DNA of 23,579 bases, from positions 1-23,579 of the forward strand of contig JAICWX010000116.1 in NCBI GenBank assembly GCA_025934635.1, given 5' to 3'. Positions 8,268 to 14,720 of this stretch are shown here, in pieces. The position numbers and the translations under genes were made by a program. The stretch's first letter is position 1. The number at the start of each line of letters is the position of its first letter. Under the pieces are notes generated by a model that was not told where the DNA came from, ran no database searches, and worked only from the letters and a program-made list of their open reading frames with translations. This stretch comes from Streptosporangiaceae bacterium. GTDB taxonomy: Bacteria > Actinomycetota > Actinomycetes > Streptosporangiales > Streptosporangiaceae.

Positions 8268-8295
8268 GTCCAGTCTGACCTATGTCACACTGGAC
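8268..8295. promoter_or_regulatory. 28-bp palindromic operator, probable PadR site
   Basis: Half-sites GTCCAGTCTGACCT and ATGTCACACTGGAC are mirror complements at 24 of 28 positions, with perfect outer arms GTCCAGT/ACTGGAC. The palindrome begins 4 bp upstream of the padR ATG and covers its promoter from the -10 to the edge of the -35, so bound repressor would exclude RNA polymerase. Confidence 0.8.
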
Positions 8296-8300
8296 GTCAA
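8272..8300 (-). promoter_or_regulatory. padR-MFS promoter
   Basis: On the minus strand TTGACG (8300-8295), a 17-bp spacer and CAGACT (8277-8272). The -10 ends 7 nt before the ATG at 8264, predicting a leaderless transcript. It is almost entirely overlapped by the palindrome. Confidence 0.65.
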
Positions 8301-8308
8301 TTTCGGGC

Positions 8309-8372
8309 GACGACGGTGCCGGGAGACGACGGTGCCGGGAGACAACGGCGCCGGGGGGCGACGGTGCCCGGG
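8309..8372. repeat. Four-copy 16-bp tandem repeat upstream of padR promoter
   Basis: Two identical units GACGACGGTGCCGGGA (8309, 8325), then GACAACGGCGCCGGGG (8341) and GGCGACGGTGCCCGGG (8357). It lies just upstream of the padR -35 and downstream of the aldo/keto reductase gene. No gene lies here. Confidence 0.9.
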
Positions 8373-8399
8373 GTTGCGAACCGGGACGGAAATGGCGCG

Positions 8400-8428
8400 G
8401 CGCGGCCCCGCGTGATGCGGGACCGCGC
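8400..8428 (-). terminator. Terminator-like hairpin after aldo/keto reductase gene
   Basis: The arms at 8400-8411 and 8417-8428 pair over 12 positions with one C/A mismatch and a 5-nt loop. The hairpin begins 22 bp past the reductase stop and separates that operon from padR. There is little U-tract, as is common in high-GC actinobacteria. Confidence 0.7.
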
Positions 8429-8449
8429 CGTCGCGCTTTCGGCTGGTGT

Positions 8450-9403
8450 CTAGTAACGGGCGCCGGCGACCTGGGCGCCGAGCGGGTCCAGGACGGCCAG
8501 CTCGTCGTCGGTCAGGGTAACGTCGAGGGCGGCGACGTTCTGCTCGAGCCACTTGATCCGCTTGGTACCCGGGATCGGCGACAGGTTGACGCCGAGCCGC
8601 TTCTCCTGGGCGTAGACCCAGGCCAGGGCGATCTGCGCCGCGGGCACGCCCTTGGCCTCGGCCACCTTGCGGACCGCCTCGACGATGGCCAGGTTCGCCT
8701 GCCCGGCCTCGCCCTGGAAACGGGGGTTGCGGCTGCGGAAGTCCCTGGCGTCGAAGGAGCCCAGGTCGACGGTGGCGGTCAGGAAGCCGCGGCCGAGCGG
8801 CGAGTAGGGCACGAAGCCCACCCCGAGCTCGCGCATGGCGTCCATCGCGTCGGTTTCCACGTCCCGGGTCCACAGCGAGTACTCGCTCTGCACCGCGGTG
8901 ATCGGGTGCACCGCGTACGCGCGGCGCAGCAGGTCGTTATCGACCTCGGACAGGCCCAGGTAGCGGACCTTGCCCTCGGCCACGAGCTCGGCCATCGCGC
9001 CGACGGTTTCCTCGATCTCGGCCGTCTGCGGCGGGCGGTGCAGGTAGTACAGGTCGATGTGGTCCACGCCCAGCCGGGTCAGCGACGACTCGCAGGCCCG
9101 CTTGACGTAGTCGTGCTCGCCGCGGATGACGCGGCGGGCGTCGCCGCCGGACCGGTCGATGCCGAACTTCGTGGCCAGCTGCACCTCGTCGCGGCGGCCG
9201 GCGATGCCGCGGCCGACCAGCACCTCGTTGTGGCCGGCGCCGTAGGCGTCGGCCGTGTCGATGAACGTGACGCCCAGGTCCAGGGCGCGGCGGATGGTGG
9301 CGATCGACTCGTCCCAGTCGGTGGCGCCGTACCACTCGCTCATCCCCATGCAGCCCAGGCCCTGCGCGGACACGGTGAGCTGACCGAGTTTGGTGGTGCG
9401 CAT
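8450..9403 (-). CDS. Aldo/keto reductase
   Basis: A 317-residue NADPH-dependent oxidoreductase with a TIM-barrel fold, reducing an aldehyde or ketone. The catalytic tetrad is visible: D49 and Y54 in IDTADAYG, K79 in LATKFG and H122 in [21 protein letters not shown] and [17 protein letters not shown] are the usual cofactor-side segments. The sequence resembles the YajO/AKR13-like group, and the substrate is not determined. The ATG at 9403 has AAGG and GAGGAG upstream. It is the second gene of an operon with MerR (19-bp gap), so it is probably induced through MerR by a reactive electrophile or redox signal. A strong hairpin follows. Confidence 0.93.
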   Translation of the reverse strand: MRTTKLGQLTVSAQGLGCMGMSEWYGATDWDESIATIRRALDLGVTFIDTADAYGAGHNEVLVGRGIAGRRDEVQLATKFGIDRSGGDARRVIRGEHDYVKRACESSLTRLGVDHIDLYYLHRPPQTAEIEETVGAMAELVAEGKVRYLGLSEVDNDLLRRAYAVHPITAVQSEYSLWTRDVETDAMDAMRELGVGFVPYSPLGRGFLTATVDLGSFDARDFRSRNPRFQGEAGQANLAIVEAVRKVAEAKGVPAAQIALAWVYAQEKRLGVNLSPIPGTKRIKWLEQNVAALDVTLTDDELAVLDPLGAQVAGARY

Positions 9404-9422
9404 GTGTTTGCCTTGCTCCTCG

Positions 9423-9869
9423 TCAGACGGCAGTTGGTTGCGGCGCGGTTTCTCCCAGATCGGCTGGTTCCAGATCGGCTGGTTCCAGATCGGCCGGGCC
9501 GATCCGTGCGGCGGCCACGCAGTCCTCGTAGTAATCGATCTTCGAGTCGAGCAGCTTCAGGCATTCCCGCTGGCTGGCGAGGGCCCGGCGCACCTCCTCA
9601 CGGTGCTTTCTCAGCAGCTCGATGCGTTCCGCCTGACCCGCGCCCGACCTGACCAGCTCGGCGTACCGCTTCATGTCGCGGACCGGCATCCCGGTCGCGC
9701 GCAGCTTGGTGATCAGCGACAGCCACTCCAGGTCGCCCTCGCTGAACCGGCGGCGGCCGTCCCCGCCTCGCTCGATGCTCGCGAGCAGGCCGATCCGCTC
9801 ATACCAGCGCAGCGTGTGCTGGGAAAGACCGCACTTGGCGGCGGCTTCGCCGATGCTCCAGGTCGTCAC
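9423..9869 (-). CDS. MerR-family transcriptional regulator
   Basis: A 148-residue regulator. The N-terminal winged helix-turn-helix is [26 protein letters not shown], followed by [34 protein letters not shown], and the dimerising coiled coil is about residues 75-115 ([20 protein letters not shown]). There are no clustered metal-binding cysteines, so a small-molecule sensor is more likely than a metal sensor. The C-terminal tail holds three EPADL-type pentads encoded by a 15-bp tandem repeat. The start is GTG at 9869; ATGs just upstream run into a stop. The gene leads an operon with the aldo/keto reductase and is controlled by its own MerR-type promoter. Confidence 0.93.
   Translation of the reverse strand: MTTWSIGEAAAKCGLSQHTLRWYERIGLLASIERGGDGRRRFSEGDLEWLSLITKLRATGMPVRDMKRYAELVRSGAGQAERIELLRKHREEVRRALASQRECLKLLDSKIDYYEDCVAAARIGPADLEPADLEPADLGETAPQPTAV
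9455..9499 (-). repeat. 15-bp tandem repeat coding EPADL pentads in MerR tail
   Basis: CCAGATCGGCTGGTT at 9455 and 9470 is identical; the third copy at 9485 ends CGGGC instead of TGGTT. The five-codon unit gives [14 protein letters not shown] near the MerR C-terminus. Confidence 0.9.
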
Positions 9870-9876
9870 ATCATTG

Positions 9877-9907
9877 AGCCTACGAGTTAGAGCATGCTCT
9901 AACGCAA
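9877..9907 (-). promoter_or_regulatory. MerR-type promoter with 18-bp palindromic operator
   Basis: On the minus strand TTGCGT (9907-9902), a 19-bp spacer and TAGGCT (9882-9877). The perfect palindrome GTTAGAGCATGCTCTAAC (9886-9903) occupies the spacer. An over-long 19-bp spacer with a centred dyad is the hallmark of MerR activation by DNA distortion. The -10 ends 7 nt before the GTG at 9869, predicting a leaderless mRNA. Confidence 0.88.
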
Positions 9908-9918
9908 ACGGGTCGCGG

Positions 9919-10569
9919 CTACTTGGCTGGCGTGCTGCCGAAGTTGACCGTGACGTGCCGGAAGCCCAGCGAGGTGAGCATGCCGGTGAGCATGCCCTGG
10001 GTGTTCTTCTGGGCGTCGGCCAGCAGGGGGCTCTGCTTGGCGGCGGTCTCGATCTTGCCCTGGGCGATCTGGTACACCTGCTGCTGGCTGTTCGGGTTGC
10101 CGGAGAAGAAGTTGCCGATGCGGTTGAACAGCCCCTGCTGCTCGGCGTACACGTACGACTGGTTGACGTTGAGGACGGCCGGCTCGAGCTGGGGCTTCGG
10201 CAGCGTCACGGTGACCGACGTGCGGTCCTTGCTCACCGCGATGGCCCGGTTCTTGAGCGTGGCGAAGTCGACGTACGCGATGTCGGTGCCCTGGCCGATG
10301 AACAGCGTCTCGCTGCCCTCCAGGAACGACGGGATGATGCTGCTCCGCTTGGTCAGGTCGACCACGACCTGGAACGAGCCGCTGGCCGCCTCGTAACGGC
10401 TGAGGTTGGTGATGGACTTCAGGATGACCGGCTGGCTGCGGACGGTGGTGGTCTCCGCGAACGGGTTCCGCAGCTGCGGGAGCAGGTGAACCGCGGAGAG
10501 CACCACGATCAGCACGATCACGGCAGTGATGGCGCCGATGATCCCGCCGACTCTCGGCATGCGTGGCAT
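9919..10569 (-). CDS. DUF4230 domain membrane-anchored protein
   Basis: A 216-residue protein with one N-terminal membrane segment (about residues 7-30, GGIIGAITAVIVLIVVLSAV) and a long domain outside the membrane resembling DUF4230: PVILKSITNLSRYEAASGSFQVVVDL, then GTDIAYVDFATLK and a helical C-terminus ending LGFRHVTVNFG. Its function is not established. The start is uncertain: ATG at 10569 has AAGGA only 2 nt away, while ATG at 10560 has it 11 nt away. The frame also stays open to 10746, but that part overlaps the divergent small gene and looks non-coding. No terminator separates it from the MerR promoter 11 bp downstream. Confidence 0.8.
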   Translation of the reverse strand: MPRMPRVGGIIGAITAVIVLIVVLSAVHLLPQLRNPFAETTTVRSQPVILKSITNLSRYEAASGSFQVVVDLTKRSSIIPSFLEGSETLFIGQGTDIAYVDFATLKNRAIAVSKDRTSVTVTLPKPQLEPAVLNVNQSYVYAEQQGLFNRIGNFFSGNPNSQQQVYQIAQGKIETAAKQSPLLADAQKNTQGMLTGMLTSLGFRHVTVNFGSTPAK

Positions 10570-10694
10570 GGTCCTTCTCGGGGTTTGCGCCCTGGGCGGG
10601 CTCTGTAGCCTCACGGTGTTCTCAGCTACCCGTACCGGTTCAGATAATTCGGGGCGGCCGGCATATTGCGCGGTGCCCGGGAATACCCCTGAAC

Positions 10695-10910
10695 ATGTAC
10701 GGATGGAGAGGCAGGCGCGGTCGTGGGCGCGGCGGGCAGCGGTCACGGGCGCGGGGCTGCCTGCTGTGGCTATTGCTGGTAATCGTGGTGCTGATCGTGC
10801 TTTCCCTGATGTTCGGCGGCTTCCAGAAGGGCACGAAGTCCGGCAGCTTGGGCTCGTTCACCCCAGCTGTCACATCAGGCTCGCAGCAAACGGCATTGAT
10901 GCTCCATTGA
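10695..10910 (+). CDS. Small Arg-rich single-span membrane protein, copy 1
   Basis: A 71-residue protein of unknown function. An Arg/Gly-rich N-terminus (residues 1-20) precedes a Cys at the membrane border, one hydrophobic span (CLLWLLLVIVVLIVLSLMFG, about 22-41) and FQKGTKSGSL. By the positive-inside rule the basic N-terminus should be cytoplasmic. It is a clear paralogue of the protein at 11881-12129: RSRARGCL, the span and MFGGFQKGTKSGSL are shared, and conservation at both DNA and protein level supports real coding. The ATG at 10695 lacks a Shine-Dalgarno; CATATT about 30 nt upstream could be a -10. The last codons and stop lie in a 31-bp tandem duplication. It is divergent from the DUF4230 gene. 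Confidence 0.75.
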   Translation: MYGWRGRRGRGRGGQRSRARGCLLWLLLVIVVLIVLSLMFGGFQKGTKSGSLGSFTPAVTSGSQQTALMLH

Positions 10911-10946
10911 TGTCGCGGGAGCGGCATTGATGCTCCATCGATGTCG
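10891..10946 (+). repeat. Two-copy 25-bp direct repeat spanning a stop codon
   Basis: The 25-bp block starting CGGCATTGATGCTCCAT occurs at 10891-10915 and 10922-10946 with one mismatch (T/C at the 18th base), a 31-bp period. The first copy contains the last codons and TGA of the small membrane protein gene. A G-rich stretch with a second imperfect repeat of GGACGTGAGGCGGGG-type sequence (10961 and 10997) follows. Confidence 0.9.
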
Positions 10947-11037
10947 TTTGTGACGGGCCAGGACGTGAGGCGGGGCTGGGGTGCGAGGCGGGGGCGGGAC
11001 GTGAGGCGGGGGCTACCGGGGGGTAACTTGGATGTGC

Positions 11038-11043
11038 CATAGT
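11038..11043 (+). promoter_or_regulatory. Possible -10 element of the MDMPI-like gene
   Basis: CATAGT lies 6 nt before the ATG at 11050, the same geometry as other leaderless starts in this window. No convincing -35 element was found. Confidence 0.4.
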
Positions 11044-11049
11044 CCGGTT

Positions 11050-11802
11050 ATGGGCATCTTCGAGGAGCTGGGGGCGGAACAGGACCGGCTGGAGGGGATC
11101 CTGCTCGGGCTGGATGAGGCGCAGTGGGGGACGGACTCCGGGGCCGCGGGCTGGACGATCGCCGACGTGGTGCTGCACCTGGCCCAGTCGGAGGAGGCGG
11201 CCGCGGCGACCGCCGCGCACGGCACGCTGCGGGGCGGCTCGCTCAAGGGCGGGCTCGGGGCGGTGACCGGGGACACGATGGACGAACGGGCCGACAACGC
11301 GGTCAGGAACGAGCGGGCCGCGCCCGCGCAGATCTTCGCCCGGTGGCAGCGGGCCCGGCAGGCGGCGCTGGCCGCGCTGCGGGCCGCCGACCCCGACCGG
11401 GCGGTGGAATGGGTGGCCGGGCCGCTCAAGCCGGCCACGCTGGCCACGACCCGGCTGGCGGAGCACTGGGCGCACGGGCTGGACATCACCGGGCCGCTCG
11501 GCGTGGACCTGCCGGACACCGGCCGGCTGCGGCACATTGCCTGGCTGGCGCACCGCACGCTGCCGTACGCGCTGACCGTGGCGGGCGAGCCGGTGGTCGC
11601 GGTGCGATGCGAGCTGACGGCGCCGGATGGCGGTGACAGCTGGAGGTTCGGTCCTGAGGATGCGGAGTCGGCCATCACCGGGGCGGCCGGGGAGTTCTGC
11701 CGGGTCGCGGCGCGCCGGGTCGACCCGGCCCGGACGGGGCTCAAGGCCGCCGGCCCGCACGGTGCCACCGCGCTGCGGCTGGTGCGCACCTACGCGGCTT
11801 GA
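11050..11802 (+). CDS. DinB-fold metalloenzyme, MDMPI-like (TIGR03083-type)
   Basis: A 250-residue protein of the DinB/YfiT-like four-helix superfamily related to mycothiol-dependent maleylpyruvate isomerase. The putative metal triad H43 (DVVLHLAQ) plus E138 and H142 (LAEHWAHGLDI) matches the His...Glu-x3-His ligands of that enzyme. The C-terminal part (about 160-250) resembles the sterol-carrier-like MDMPI C-domain. Likely roles are mycothiol-linked isomerisation or detoxification; the substrate is unknown. The start ATG at 11050 is chosen over 11032 because related proteins begin with this helix and a -10 lies 6 nt upstream. The gene sits between the two paralogous mini membrane proteins, on the same strand, and its stop is the first unit of a 14-bp repeat. 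Confidence 0.82.
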   Translation: MGIFEELGAEQDRLEGILLGLDEAQWGTDSGAAGWTIADVVLHLAQSEEAAAATAAHGTLRGGSLKGGLGAVTGDTMDERADNAVRNERAAPAQIFARWQRARQAALAALRAADPDRAVEWVAGPLKPATLATTRLAEHWAHGLDITGPLGVDLPDTGRLRHIAWLAHRTLPYALTVAGEPVVAVRCELTAPDGGDSWRFGPEDAESAITGAAGEFCRVAARRVDPARTGLKAAGPHGATALRLVRTYAA

Positions 11803-11841
11803 GTTCGCCTGCATAAGTTCGCCTGCTTAAGTTCTCTGCGC
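11800..11841 (+). repeat. 14-bp tandem repeat that places a stop in all three frames
   Basis: Units TGAGTTCGCCTGCA (11800), TAAGTTCGCCTGCT (11814) and TAAGTTCTCTGCGC (11828). Each begins with a stop codon, and because 14 is not a multiple of 3 the stops fall in the three different frames. The first is the real stop of the MDMPI-like gene. Confidence 0.85.
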
Positions 11842-11880
11842 CGGCTGGCATATCGCGGCCTACCGGGGCATAAAGAGGGG

Positions 11881-12129
11881 GTGAGCCCTTTCCGGTCGCG
11901 CAGACGGTATCCCTCCAGCAGTTATGAGAACTGGAATAGGGGACCGCGACGCCGGTGGCGGCCGCGATCACGGGCCCGCGGGTGCCTGATGTGGCTGGTG
12001 CTGCTCATCGTGGTCCTGGTGGTGCTGGCGATTATGTTCGGCGGATTCCAGAAAGGCACCAAGTCCGGCAGCCTCGCTCCACCCATCACATCGGCTCAGC
12101 TCCCCGGAGCCGGGTGGGTACTGAGTTAG
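11881..12129 (+). CDS. Small Arg-rich single-span membrane protein, copy 2
   Basis: An 82-residue paralogue of the protein at 10695-10910, function unknown. A basic, Tyr/Ser-containing N-terminus (residues 1-35, ending RWRPRSRARG) precedes C35-L-M-W and one hydrophobic span (about 35-54, LVLLIVVLVVLAIM), then FGGFQKGTKSGSL and a short Pro/Ala tail. The start is GTG at 11881; GAGGGG lies immediately upstream, too close for a standard site, so the start is tentative and a leaderless start is possible. Its TAG (12127-12129) overlaps the TAA of pnkp on the other strand (12128-12126). Expression may follow from the MDMPI-like gene 78 bp upstream. Confidence 0.78.
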   Translation: MSPFRSRRRYPSSSYENWNRGPRRRWRPRSRARGCLMWLVLLIVVLVVLAIMFGGFQKGTKSGSLAPPITSAQLPGAGWVLS

Positions 12130-14720
12130 AGGCGGGGGTCGACGGGCTCGGATTCCAGGGCGAGGACGGCGAAGACGCATTCGTGGACCCGCCACAGCGG
12201 CTCGCCGCGGGCTACCCGGTCCAGGGCTTCGAGGCCGAGGGCGTACTCGCGCAGCGCCAGCGAGCGCTTGTGGGACAGGCCGCGCTGGCGCAGCCGGGCC
12301 AGGTTGGCCGGCTCGGCGTAGTCGGGGCCGTAGATGATCCGCAGGTACTCCCGGCCGCGCACCTTCAGGCCGGGCTGGGCCAGGCCGTTCTGACCCCGGG
12401 TGAGGTTCGCGGCGGGCTTGACCACCATGCCCTCTCCCCCGGCGGCGGTCAGGTCTTCCCACCACTGGGTCGCGGCGGCGACCGAGGCGGGGTCGCCGGT
12501 GTCCGCCTCGACCCGGCGGGTGACCGCGAAGAGGTCCGGGCAGGCGGCGGCGAGCCGGTCGGCCAGGGCGAGGTGCCAGCGGTGCGGCTGCTCCTGATAG
12601 GCGGCGCCTTCGGTGGCGAGCAGCTGGAACGGGGCGACGCGCACCCCGGCCAGCTCGTCGGTGGCCCAGCAGTAGCGGGCGTAGGCGGTGGTGAACGCCC
12701 CGGCGTTGGCCAGCCGGGCCCGGGTCCGGTCCAGCAGGTCGCCGATCCCCGGCAGGTCGCGGGTCGATGCCTGAGTCAGCGCCGCGGCCGCGGCCGGGAG
12801 GGCGGCCAGCGCGGCCGCCCCCACCGCGGCGTACTGGTCCCGCAGCAGCGACCCGGCCTTGACGTTCCAGGGCAGGATCTCGGCGTCCAGCAGCAGCCAG
12901 GACGTGCCGAGCTCGTCGAACAGGCCGGCCCGCTCGGCCGTCTCCCGTATACGGTCGACTAGGGTCGACGTCAGCGCGGGAGGGAAGAAGGGCCGTCCGG
13001 TCCGCGTCCAGATCGCGCCGGATCCGGAGCCGCCGGATCCGGAACTACCAGCGCCCGGGCCACCCGCTGGCACGCCGAATCGCGCCGCCGCGGCCGGCGC
13101 CGAGCGGCACACGAGCAGCACCGCCCGGGAGCCCATGTGCTTCTCCTCGCACAGCACCGAGGTCACCCCGGCCGTGGCGTAGGCGCTGAACGCCTGCTCC
13201 GGGTGCTCCAGCGTGTCATCGCGGGATGACGTGGCTACCGGGCTCATCGTCGGCGGCAGGTACAGGAGCCAGCGCGGGTCGATCGCGAACCGGCTCATCA
13301 CCTCGAGCGCGGCGGCGGCGTGCGCGTCGCGGACGCCGACCCGCGGCAGGTAGGCGGTCTCGATGACCCGGGAGCCGGACACGTCGGCGATGTCGAGCAC
13401 GTCGGGCTCACGGCGCGCGACGCCGGCCGCGGCGGCCGATTCCGTCGGGAACGGCCGGGCCGGGGGGTGGTAGACACGGGCGGCGGGGACGGAGACGGTA
13501 CCCCGTTCGGGATATTTGAGGGCGGTCAGACGCCCGCCGAAGACGCAGCCGGTGTCCACGCACAGGGTGTTGTTCAGCCACTCCGCGGCCGGCCCGGGGG
13601 TGTGGCCGTACGCCACGACGGCGCGGCCCCGGTACTCGGTGGCCCACGGGTAGCGGACCGGCAGGCCGTACTCGTCGGTCTCGCCGGTGGTCTGGCCGTA
13701 CAGGCAGAACTCGCGGACCCGGCCCGAGGCGCGGCCATGGTAGCGCTCGATCAGCCCGGCGTGGGCCACCACCAGGTTGCCCCCGTCGAACACGTAGTGG
13801 CTGATCAGGCCGTCGATGAACCGCTCGGCGGCGGCGCGGAACTCGGGCGTGGTCGCGTCGAGCTGCTCCATCGAGGCGTCCAGGCCGTGGCTGCGCCTGA
13901 CGTTCTTGCCGCGCAGCGCCTTGAGCAGCTTGACCTCGTGGTTGCCGGCCACGCAGAACGCGGTCCCGGCCGCCGTCATGCCCATCACCAGGCGCAGCAC
14001 GCCCGGCGTGTCAGGTCCCCGGTCGACCAGGTCGCCGACGAAGATCGCGCGCCGGCCGCCGGGGTGGCGGGCGTTCACCGGCCGCCCGGCCGCGTCCCGG
14101 TCGAGCTCGTAGCCCAGCGTGGTCAGCAGTTCTTCCAGCTCGGCGAGGCAGCCGTGCACGTCGCCGATGATGTCGAACGGGCCGGTCTCGTCGCGCTTGT
14201 CGGTGTACAGCCGGGTCCGGGTGATCGAGGCCGCCTCGACCTCCTCGGGGCTGTGCAGCACGTGCACGGTGCGGAACCCCTCGCGGCCAAGGCCGCGCAG
14301 GCCACGGCGGAGCTGGCCGCGCTGGCGGCGCAGCACGTGCGGGCCGAAGTCCCGGTCCGGGCGGCCCTTGTTCCGTTCCGCGCAGAGGTCTTCCGGCAGG
14401 TCGAGCACGATCGCGGTCGGCAGCACATCGTACTCGCGGGCGAGGGCCACGAGGTCGCGGCGGGCTTCGGGCTGGACGTTGGTGGCGTCGATGACGGTGA
14501 GGCGGCCGGCTTTGAGGCGCTGGCCCGCGATGAACCGGAGCACCGCGAACGCGGCCGGGGTGGCGGACTGGTCGTTCTCGTCGTCGGCGACCAGGCCGCG
14601 GCAGAAGTCCGAGGAGATCACCTCGGTCGGCTTGAAGTGGGCGCGGGCGAACGTGGACTTGCCCGAGCCGGTCACGCCGATCAGCACGACCAGGCTCAGC
14701 TCGGGGACACCGAGGTTCAT
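12126..14720 (-). CDS. pnkp: Polynucleotide kinase-phosphatase/ligase of bacterial RNA repair
   Basis: Pnkp heals and seals broken RNA: it phosphorylates 5'-OH ends, removes 2',3'-cyclic phosphate or 3' phosphate, and ligates with Hen1. The 864 residues match the usual length. The kinase has Walker A GVTGSGKST with K21 and S22. The metallophosphoesterase has D187 and H189 in DIIGDVHG, then FVGDLVDRG and AGNHE. The ligase adenylyltransferase has motif I EKHMG (K527), LLLDAEILPW (about 609-618) and EGMVVKP near the end. The start is ATG at 14720, with AGGAGG upstream and an ATGA overlap with the hen1 stop, giving translational coupling. An in-frame extension to 14861 lies inside hen1. A GSSGSGGSGSG linker (about 558-568) between ligase motifs is unusual. 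Confidence 0.95.
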   Translation of the reverse strand: MNLGVPELSLVVLIGVTGSGKSTFARAHFKPTEVISSDFCRGLVADDENDQSATPAAFAVLRFIAGQRLKAGRLTVIDATNVQPEARRDLVALAREYDVLPTAIVLDLPEDLCAERNKGRPDRDFGPHVLRRQRGQLRRGLRGLGREGFRTVHVLHSPEEVEAASITRTRLYTDKRDETGPFDIIGDVHGCLAELEELLTTLGYELDRDAAGRPVNARHPGGRRAIFVGDLVDRGPDTPGVLRLVMGMTAAGTAFCVAGNHEVKLLKALRGKNVRRSHGLDASMEQLDATTPEFRAAAERFIDGLISHYVFDGGNLVVAHAGLIERYHGRASGRVREFCLYGQTTGETDEYGLPVRYPWATEYRGRAVVAYGHTPGPAAEWLNNTLCVDTGCVFGGRLTALKYPERGTVSVPAARVYHPPARPFPTESAAAAGVARREPDVLDIADVSGSRVIETAYLPRVGVRDAHAAAALEVMSRFAIDPRWLLYLPPTMSPVATSSRDDTLEHPEQAFSAYATAGVTSVLCEEKHMGSRAVLLVCRSAPAAAARFGVPAGGPGAGSSGSGGSGSGAIWTRTGRPFFPPALTSTLVDRIRETAERAGLFDELGTSWLLLDAEILPWNVKAGSLLRDQYAAVGAAALAALPAAAAALTQASTRDLPGIGDLLDRTRARLANAGAFTTAYARYCWATDELAGVRVAPFQLLATEGAAYQEQPHRWHLALADRLAAACPDLFAVTRRVEADTGDPASVAAATQWWEDLTAAGGEGMVVKPAANLTRGQNGLAQPGLKVRGREYLRIIYGPDYAEPANLARLRQRGLSHKRSLALREYALGLEALDRVARGEPLWRVHECVFAVLALESEPVDPRL
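13015..13044 (-). repeat. 15-bp duplication coding the Gly/Ser linker of Pnkp
   Basis: GCGCCGGATCCGGAG (13015) and CCGCCGGATCCGGAA (13030) match at 13 of 15 positions. They encode most of the Gly/Ser-rich linker inside the ligase domain and keep the frame. Confidence 0.65.

Noticed and set aside
8309..8372. CRISPR array
   Set aside because: The units are contiguous with no spacers, only four copies, and there are no cas genes.
10911..11049. A small RNA gene in the G-rich spacer
   Set aside because: Only direct repeats and G-runs are visible, with no promoter plus terminator pair.
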